A stretch of DNA of 10,067 nucleotides, taken from Lachnospiraceae bacterium UBA7225. Lineage in GTDB: Bacteria; Bacillota; Clostridia; Lachnospirales; Lachnospiraceae. Numbering within the stretch: position 1 is the first letter of the stretch; each line of letters opens with the position of its first letter. Made by a program: the position numbers and the translations under genes. A model generated the notes under the pieces. The model saw only the letters and a list, made by a program, of their open reading frames with translations. It searched no databases and had not been told where the DNA came from. The DNA lies in assembly GCA_002473385.1 (NCBI GenBank), contig DKTR01000015.1, positions 1-10,067 on the forward strand. Direction: 5' to 3'. Positions 5,947 through 10,067 of the stretch are shown here, one piece after another.

Positions 5947-6600
5947 GTGGATACGTTATATCTGAAAATTGACACAAATGTCGGGGTGCATGACCGCCGG
6001 GTGTTCCTGAAGGATATTGCACAGATTTCCTGCAGCAACCGGGAAATTGAGACGCGTGTGAAGACGATGCTGCTCCCGGAGGCGGTCGGGAAGGAGCCGG
6101 GTCGCTACGTAAAATCTGTGATGGAAGTGGTCACCTGCATCCAGAAGGAGTTTCCCGGCCTGGAGATCAATAATATTGGTGTGCCCGATTTTATTATTAC
6201 CTATGAGAAACCACAGCAGCCTTCAGAAATTGTAAGCTGGCTGAAGACGGCGGCGGTCTGCGTGCTGAGTTTTTTTGGTGCTTCTTTTTCTATTATGACG
6301 TTCAACAATGATGTGGATATCACCCGGCTGTTTGCCCAGGTGTATGAGCTCTTTACCGGGCAGACCTCGGACGGCTTTACAGTTCTGGAGCTGTCCTACT
6401 CCCTCGGTCTGGGACTTGGCATCATCGTATTTTTCAATCATTTCGCCGGCAAAAAGCTGACGGCGGATCCGACGCCGCTGGAGGTGCAGATGCGCACCTA
6501 TGAGAACGATGTGAACGACACAATCATCGAGGCGAGCCGCCATGTGCCGAAAAGTGAGCGCAGGACCACACAGAGCAGCGGAAAGGGAATCACAGGATGA
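5947..6600 (+). CDS. spoVAA: Stage V sporulation protein AA (SpoVAA)
   Basis: A 217-residue protein matching SpoVAA, part of the spore inner-membrane machinery for dipicolinic acid uptake in sporulation and release in germination. Residues 1-95 form a soluble N-terminal domain (LYLKIDTNVGVHDRRVFLKD at 4-23). Two membrane segments follow at about 98-119 and 146-168; the second contains SLGLGLGIIVFFNHF, nearly identical in type to the Bacillus GLGLGMIVFFNH. The segment DPTPLEVQMRTYENDVND (174-191) is the family C-terminal signature. A hydrophilic tail of about 15 residues ends it. The start is GTG at 5947, supported by TAGGAGG at 5934-5940 with six-base spacing. Its stop overlaps the spoVAB start (ATGA). 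Expression is likely from the forespore promoter just upstream, with possible read-through from spoIIA. Confidence 0.92.
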   Translation: MDTLYLKIDTNVGVHDRRVFLKDIAQISCSNREIETRVKTMLLPEAVGKEPGRYVKSVMEVVTCIQKEFPGLEINNIGVPDFIITYEKPQQPSEIVSWLKTAAVCVLSFFGASFSIMTFNNDVDITRLFAQVYELFTGQTSDGFTVLELSYSLGLGLGIIVFFNHFAGKKLTADPTPLEVQMRTYENDVNDTIIEASRHVPKSERRTTQSSGKGITG

Positions 6601-7010
6601 TGCGGACAGGACTGCTTCTCATTATCGGAGCCGGCGGCGGCGTCCTGGTGGCGGCGGGCGTGGTCGCCCTGCTGGTCGGGCTGGGCATCATTACGCGGTT
6701 TGCCGGTATTTCCCGCACCGCTGTCCACACAAAGCTCTACGAGAGTGCAATTCTGCTGGGCGCAATGTATGGCAACCTGCTTACCGTGTACAGCATAACG
6801 CCGTTTACGGGCAGATTTATGCTGGCAGTTGTGGGGCTGACAGCGGGTATGTACGTGGGTGCCTGGATCATGGCGCTGGCGGAGGTTATCAATATTTTTC
6901 CAATCGCAGCGCGGCGCATCGGGCTGGCGAAGGGCATCAGCTTCATTGTCATATCCCTTGCACTGGGAAAGGCGGCCGGAAGCTTATTATATTTTTATAT
7001 GGGGTGGTAG
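6597..7010 (+). CDS. spoVAB: Stage V sporulation protein AB (SpoVAB)
   Basis: A 137-residue integral membrane protein with about four hydrophobic segments (roughly 5-33, 45-65, 72-97 and 110-135). The segment AGMYVGAWIMALAEVINIFPIAARRI (about 82-107) is the recognisable SpoVAB signature, and the size fits the family (about 140 residues). Two adjacent ATG codons (6597 and 6600) are possible; the first overlaps the spoVAA stop, and AAAGGGA (6582-6588) lies upstream. The gene is GC-rich relative to flanking genes, but the frame is clean. It ends one base before spoVAC. Its biochemical role in the SpoVA complex is not established even in Bacillus; association with SpoVAA and SpoVAC in dipicolinic acid handling is family knowledge and context. 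Confidence 0.9.
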   Translation: MMRTGLLLIIGAGGGVLVAAGVVALLVGLGIITRFAGISRTAVHTKLYESAILLGAMYGNLLTVYSITPFTGRFMLAVVGLTAGMYVGAWIMALAEVINIFPIAARRIGLAKGISFIVISLALGKAAGSLLYFYMGW

Positions 7011-7011
7011 C

Positions 7012-7473
7012 ATGACAGATATTTTAAAAGAACAGAAAAATAGAGCATACAATGAGTATGTAAAGCAGGTGACGCCGACACACAGTCTCTGGAGCAATAT
7101 GTGGCATGCTTTTGTGACGGGCGGTGCTATCTGTACACTTGGGCAGTTTATTATTAACATGGCAATGAACATGGGCGCGGACAAAAAAATGGCCGGTACC
7201 TGGTGCTCGGTGCTGCTGGTACTAATCAGCGTCATACTGACAGGCTGCGGCATCTACCAGCGGCTGGCAAAATTCGGCGGCGCCGGAACACTTGTGCCGA
7301 TTACTGGTTTTGCAAACTCGGTGGCGGCGCCGGCAATCGAATTTCAGAAGGAGGGGCAGGTATTCGGGATCGGCTGCAAAATTTTCACGATTGCCGGACC
7401 GGTAATCCTTTATGGAATATTTTCCGGGTGGGTGCTCGGGCTGGTCTACTGGATCATTATTAAGTTTTTATAA
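7012..7473 (+). CDS. spoVAC: Stage V sporulation protein AC (SpoVAC)
   Basis: A 153-residue membrane protein of the SpoVAC/SpoVAE family. SpoVAC is described as a mechanosensitive channel for dipicolinic acid in the spore inner membrane. After a cytoplasmic N-terminus of about 35 residues come FVTGGAICTLGQFIIN, LTGCGIYQRLAKFGGAGTLV and PITGFANSVAAPAIEFQKEG, which are the conserved blocks. The soluble N-terminus with YNEYVKQVTPTHSLWSNM points to SpoVAC rather than the shorter SpoVAE. A final hydrophobic segment ends at residue 153. The ATG at 7012 follows the spoVAB stop by one base, with GGGGTGG (7001-7007) as binding site. The usual partners spoVAD and spoVAE do not follow; 75 bases later an unrelated antiporter operon begins. 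There is no strong hairpin terminator after the stop. Confidence 0.94.
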   Translation: MTDILKEQKNRAYNEYVKQVTPTHSLWSNMWHAFVTGGAICTLGQFIINMAMNMGADKKMAGTWCSVLLVLISVILTGCGIYQRLAKFGGAGTLVPITGFANSVAAPAIEFQKEGQVFGIGCKIFTIAGPVILYGIFSGWVLGLVYWIIIKFL

Positions 7474-7482
7474 AAAAGAAGG

Positions 7483-7512
7483 TTGTATTTTTCTCCTCAA
7501 ATCTGCTATAAT
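7483..7512 (+). promoter_or_regulatory. Extended -10 sigma-A promoter for the antiporter operon
   Basis: TATAAT at 7507-7512 is a perfect -10 box and is preceded by TGC (7504-7506), the extended -10 TGn element. A weak -35 (TTGTAT, 7483-7488) lies 18 bases upstream. Transcription would start near 7519. AAAGGAG (7532-7538) then serves the ATG at 7549. The perfect extended -10 makes this the best vegetative promoter in the window. Confidence 0.75.
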
Positions 7513-7548
7513 CATTTATTAGCGAGCAGATAAAGGAGTGATAAGAAA

Positions 7549-8016
7549 ATGTTATTGTTGTTTTTTCTGGTCTGGATAATTTTTAATGGAGCGATTACCG
7601 CTGAAATTGTAATATTCGGCGCTGTGATTGCTCTTTTCGTGTTTGCTTTTATCTGTAAATTTATGGATTACAGCATACACAAAGAAATTATCCTGTACAA
7701 AAAGAGCGGATACTTTCTGCGGTATGTGTTTACCCTGATCGTTGAGATTGTCCGCGCGAATATCGCCGTCATCCATCTGATTCTGTCACAGCGGGAAATT
7801 GTGGAGCCGGTGATGATCACGTTTCAGACTACTCTGAAATCGCGCATCTCACGTGTCATCCTAGCAAATTCCATCACGCTTACCCCGGGAACCATCACCG
7901 TGTCGCTTCAGGGGGACCGGCTGGTGGTTCATTGTCTGGATAAGAGTCTTGCGGAGGGAATGGAAGATTCCGTTTTTGTGAAAATGCTGGAAAAATTAGA
8001 AAGGACAGGTGAGTGA
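7549..8016 (+). CDS. mnhE: Na+/H+ antiporter subunit E (MrpE/MnhE)
   Basis: A 155-residue membrane protein of the MNHE family, a small subunit of multisubunit cation/proton antiporters. Hydrophobic segments occupy about 2-12, 17-38 and 56-80. The family signature ANSITLTPGT is at 106-115, followed by a soluble C-terminal domain (TVSLQGDRLVVHCLDKS) that faces the cytoplasm in the family. The subunit supports assembly and activity of the complex rather than carrying ions itself. The ATG at 7549 has AAAGGAG ten bases upstream. It is the first gene of the operon and its stop overlaps the start region of subunit F. Family assignment is secure; the transported cation is not visible from this subunit. 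Confidence 0.93.
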   Translation: MLLLFFLVWIIFNGAITAEIVIFGAVIALFVFAFICKFMDYSIHKEIILYKKSGYFLRYVFTLIVEIVRANIAVIHLILSQREIVEPVMITFQTTLKSRISRVILANSITLTPGTITVSLQGDRLVVHCLDKSLAEGMEDSVFVKMLEKLERTGE

Positions 8017-8017
8017 T

Positions 8018-8383
8018 ATGGCTTTGATGCAGGCTCATGCATGGGTATTTACCATTGCGCTGATCGTTCTTGCCATCATGGCAGTGCTCTGTCTGATCCG
8101 TGCAATTATCGGACCGACGATTGCAGACCGTCTTGTGGCGGTGAATATGATGGGTACGATGGTTATGGTAATCATTTCCATTCTTGCCCTTCGCCTAAAT
8201 GAGGGATATCTTGTAGATATCTGTCTGATTTACGCGATGATCAGCTTCCTTGCAGTTGTTGTACTGACGAAGGTTTATACCGGCGTCTATCTGGAGCATC
8301 GCGACCAGGGCAGAGCGCTGAGGGAACTGGAGGAAAAAGAAGGACAGGAGACGGAAGGGGAGGAAGAGCATGCAAATTCTTAA
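8018..8383 (+). CDS. mnhF: Na+/H+ antiporter subunit F (MrpF/MnhF)
   Basis: A 121-residue protein with three membrane helices (about 8-28, 43-60, 65-88) and the MrpF signature IRAIIGPTIADRLVAVNMMG (27-46), followed by LVDICLIYAMISFLAVVVLTK. It ends in an unusually long, strongly acidic tail (about 95-121, rich in glutamate), longer than the roughly 90-residue core of many MrpF proteins. The start is taken as ATG 8018, with AGGTGAG (8006-8012) five bases away; a GTG at 8009 is an alternative adding three residues. Its 3' end overlaps mnhG by 14 bases, which suggests coupled translation. In the complex it is a small helical subunit near the MrpA/MrpE interface. Confidence 0.92.
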   Translation: MALMQAHAWVFTIALIVLAIMAVLCLIRAIIGPTIADRLVAVNMMGTMVMVIISILALRLNEGYLVDICLIYAMISFLAVVVLTKVYTGVYLEHRDQGRALRELEEKEGQETEGEEEHANS

Positions 8384-8747
8384 ATGGACACAGTTTATTG
8401 TGGGCACCGGGATGCTGCTTTTCGGGCTGCTCACGTTCGTTGTACAGCTTCTTGGTGTGTTTAAATTCAAGTACGTGCTGAACCGTATGCAGGCTGCAGC
8501 GCTGGGAGACACACTTGGGATCGGCATTTCGCTGATTGGTCTGATGATTTTGTCGGGCTTTAATTTTACGACACTGAAGATGGGTCTGGTGGTCGTATTC
8601 CTCTGGTGTGCGTCCCCGGTATCCTCGCATCTGATCTCCAGGCTGGAGGCGACGACTAATCCGCACCTGGATAATTACTGTGAGGTATCCGATGAGGTGA
8701 AGAAGCATCTGGAGGAAGAAAATAATATGCAGAAGGAGGAAGCGTAA
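8370..8747 (+). CDS. mnhG: Na+/H+ antiporter subunit G (MrpG/MnhG)
   Basis: A 125-residue protein of the PhaG/MnhG/YufB family with three membrane helices (about 6-30, 47-63, 68-90). The motif FKFKYVLNRMQAAALGDTLG (31-50) corresponds to the family's RxHAxxxAxTLG signature, with Met-Gln in place of the common Leu-His. SPVSSHLISR (82-91) is the conserved end of the last helix, and a charged cytoplasmic tail of about 35 residues follows. GGGGAGG (8357-8363) lies seven bases before the ATG, inside the 3' end of mnhF. Its TAA shares a base with the ATG of the next gene (TAATG). It is a small structural subunit of the antiporter membrane arm. Confidence 0.92.
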   Translation: MQILKWTQFIVGTGMLLFGLLTFVVQLLGVFKFKYVLNRMQAAALGDTLGIGISLIGLMILSGFNFTTLKMGLVVVFLWCASPVSSHLISRLEATTNPHLDNYCEVSDEVKKHLEEENNMQKEEA

Positions 8748-9007
8748 TGCAGATTTTCCAGTATATTTTACTTGGCTTTCTGGTCGTATGTGCAATCTCT
8801 GTGAGCTTTTCCAAAAGCCTGCTGAATTCCATTCTGATCTATATGTCATACAGCCTGATCATGTCGATCATCTGGATATTGCTGGAATCACCGGATCTTG
8901 CCATCACGGAGGCGGCTGTGGGTGCCGGCGTCACCAGCCTTTTGTTTTTTGTGACATTAAAGAAAATCCACGCGATGGGAGAGGAGGATAAAAAGGAAGA
9001 TGAGTAA
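8747..9007 (+). CDS. MbhD-like subunit: separate piece of the MrpA C-terminal region (DUF4040)
   Basis: An 86-residue protein with three hydrophobic helices (about 4-22, 25-46, 55-72) and a charged tail. The signature ESPDLAITEAAVGAGVTSLL (47-66) is that of the MbhD domain, which in standard Mrp systems lies in the C-terminal part of the large MrpA subunit and in Mbh-type hydrogenases is a separate small subunit. Here it stands alone, as in Mbh-like operons. In the Mrp/Mbh membrane arm this region contributes to the ion path next to the complex I NuoJ-like fold; that is family knowledge. The start overlaps the mnhG stop by one base, and its own stop lies eight bases inside the following gene. 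The conserved acidic residues E47, D50 and E55 in or near the helix are present. Confidence 0.85.
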   Translation: MQIFQYILLGFLVVCAISVSFSKSLLNSILIYMSYSLIMSIIWILLESPDLAITEAAVGAGVTSLLFFVTLKKIHAMGEEDKKEDE

Positions 9008-9971
9008 ACAGATTTCTGAGGAAGAATATAGAAAACGTCTTCTGGTCCGCATGCGTCAGTGGATTGCCGGGGAGAAGGATCCCTACCTTGATAATGTGGA
9101 AATTACACCGCAGCAGGAGTATGTGCCCAATAAAAAGAGATTAAAGCGTTATCAGATGGATTATGATAAGGTGCGGGGAAGGGTATACGATACCGAGCAT
9201 AACCCGATTTACCGTTTTTTCCAGCGCTTTTACAGGGTGGCGGCGCTTGTCTGCTGTCTGCTTTTGATTACCATTCTCCTGGTGGAGGTGTCGTTCCTTC
9301 CGGCAGTCGGGAGCGATCATAATCCGACGAATAATGAGGTAGCGGCAAAATATATTGAGGATGGTCTGCAGGATACCGGAGCGGTGAACATCGTCACGGG
9401 TATGATTCTGGATTACCGTGCGTTTGATACCTTTGGGGAATCAAATGTGCTGTTTATTGCCACCTGCACGGTACTGATTCTTCTGCGCAATGATAAAAAG
9501 AAGGGCAGGGAGAGCGCGGAGGAGGAAGAGAAGCGCGACAGCTTTTACGAGCCGAAGAACGATACCATCCTGCAGGGAATAGCTTCCGTGCTGGTGCCTG
9601 TCATCATTATCTTTGGCATTTATGTAATCCTGAACGGGCATCTGTCTCCGGGCGGCGGCTTTTCCGGCGGAGCAATCATTGGTGCCGGACTGATTCTTTA
9701 TCTGAATGCTTTCGGCTTTAAGAAGACAGAGCGGTTTTTTACCGAAAAAACATATAAATGGGTGAGCTTTACGGCGCTGACGTTTTACTGTCTGGCGAAG
9801 AGCTATTCCTTCTACACGGGTGCACACCATCTGGAGAGCGGCATTCCGCTCGGCACGCCGGGTGCTATTTTAAGCAGCGGTCTGATTCTGCCGCTCAATA
9901 TTTGTGTGGGGCTGGTAGTTGCCTGCACGATGTATGCGTTCTTTGCACTGTTTCGTAAAGGAGGTTTTTAA
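9000..9971 (+). CDS. Fusion of MbhE-like (MrpA C-terminal) and MnhB antiporter subunits
   Basis: A 323-residue membrane protein with two joined parts. Residues 1-78 are hydrophilic and charged, with no recognised domain. Residues about 79-165 hold two helices and the motif VNIVTGMILDYRAFDTFGES (129-148), which matches the MbhE domain found at the extreme C-terminus of MrpA. A charged linker (164-188, KKKGRESAEEEEKR) leads to an MnhB domain at about 189-323, with LNGHLSPGGGFSGGAIIGAG (211-230), the MnhB signature, and GTPGAILSSGLILPLNICVG near the end. Standard MrpB is only about 140 residues. The ATG at 9000 overlaps the upstream stop by eight bases; GAGGAGG (8981-8987) is 12 bases away and AAAGGA is nearer. 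The frame continues cleanly from MbhE into MnhB, so this is a fusion rather than an error as far as can be seen. Confidence 0.88.
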   Translation: MSKQISEEEYRKRLLVRMRQWIAGEKDPYLDNVEITPQQEYVPNKKRLKRYQMDYDKVRGRVYDTEHNPIYRFFQRFYRVAALVCCLLLITILLVEVSFLPAVGSDHNPTNNEVAAKYIEDGLQDTGAVNIVTGMILDYRAFDTFGESNVLFIATCTVLILLRNDKKKGRESAEEEEKRDSFYEPKNDTILQGIASVLVPVIIIFGIYVILNGHLSPGGGFSGGAIIGAGLILYLNAFGFKKTERFFTEKTYKWVSFTALTFYCLAKSYSFYTGAHHLESGIPLGTPGAILSSGLILPLNICVGLVVACTMYAFFALFRKGGF

Positions 9972-9972
9972 A

Positions 9973-10067
9973 ATGCTTGGATCAAATTTTGTAGCAAATC
10001 TGGGAGAAGAGATTGCTATGATCCTGTTCGGGATCGGGTTTGCAAATCTGCTTCTCCAGAAAAATCT
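9973..10067 (+). CDS. mnhC: Na+/H+ antiporter subunit C (MrpC/MnhC), 5' end only
   Basis: The first 31 complete codons and two bases of the next are present. The ATG at 9973 is one base after the preceding stop, with AAAGGAGG (9957-9964) eight bases upstream, the strongest binding site in this operon. The peptide begins MLGSNFVANLGEEIAM and runs into a hydrophobic helix, ILFGIGFANLLLQKN. Position directly after MnhB, and the GxxxLLxxxN pattern of NuoK-like proteins before their second helix, indicate MrpC, the small three-helix NuoK homologue. Most of the gene, and the large antiporter subunits expected after it, lie beyond the window. Confidence 0.78.
   Translation, partial: MLGSNFVANLGEEIAMILFGIGFANLLLQKN

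Noticed and set aside
6542..7015. 157-codon plus-strand frame overlapping spoVAB
   Set aside because: The spoVAB frame carries membrane helices and the family signature; the other frame is Arg/Gly/Cys-rich with no motif.
7474..7500. Terminator after spoVAC
   Set aside because: There is an A run and a T run but no GC-containing stem; pairing is weak and the region is occupied by the antiporter promoter.
8009..8017. GTG start for mnhF
   Set aside because: Possible, but AGGTGAG at 8006-8012 is well placed for the ATG at 8018 and the extra residues are not informative.

Overview
The window reads as a piece of a spore-forming anaerobic Firmicute chromosome, most likely a Lachnospiraceae-type clostridium. 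The reasons are the strong AGGAGG-like ribosome binding sites, a complete spoIIA operon followed by spoVA genes, moderate GC content, and a clostridial-style Mrp antiporter operon. Every gene I can support lies on the + strand. This is family-level inference; no rRNA or other species marker is present.

Layout. (1) 1-290: the 3' end of a polar amino acid ABC transporter ATPase, closed by a clear Rho-independent terminator. (2) 332-970: a stand-alone chloramphenicol-acetyltransferase-like O-acetyltransferase. (3) 1019-4231: a candidate promoter, folC, a 48-residue gene overlapping the folC stop, and a 510-residue membrane protein with an N-terminal zinc ribbon, TPRs and a coiled coil, ended by a terminator. 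(4) 4229-4316: two tandem 44-bp palindromic repeat units between that terminator and the next operon. (5) 4352-5875: spoIIAA-spoIIAB-sigF, the partner-switching module that controls the first forespore-specific sigma factor. (6) 5879-7473: a good sigma-G-type promoter candidate, then spoVAA-spoVAB-spoVAC, whose products belong to the forespore dipicolinic acid channel system. spoVAD and spoVAE do not follow. (7) 7483-10067: an extended -10 promoter, then a tightly overlapping operon for a multisubunit cation/H+ antiporter (MrpE, F, G, an MbhD-like piece of MrpA, an MbhE-MnhB fusion, and the start of MrpC), running off the window end.

The genes form three functional blocks: folate polyglutamylation with an uncharacterised envelope-spanning TPR protein; forespore sigma-F control flowing into sigma-G-dependent spore DPA loading; and a membrane ion-transport complex. 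The most unusual points are the MrpA C-terminal domains split and re-fused (MbhD alone, MbhE joined to MnhB behind a long hydrophilic N-terminus), the covarying 44-bp palindromic repeats where a spoIIA promoter would be expected, the shortened spoVA operon, and the zinc-ribbon/TPR protein. I see no mobile element, CRISPR array, tRNA or rRNA.
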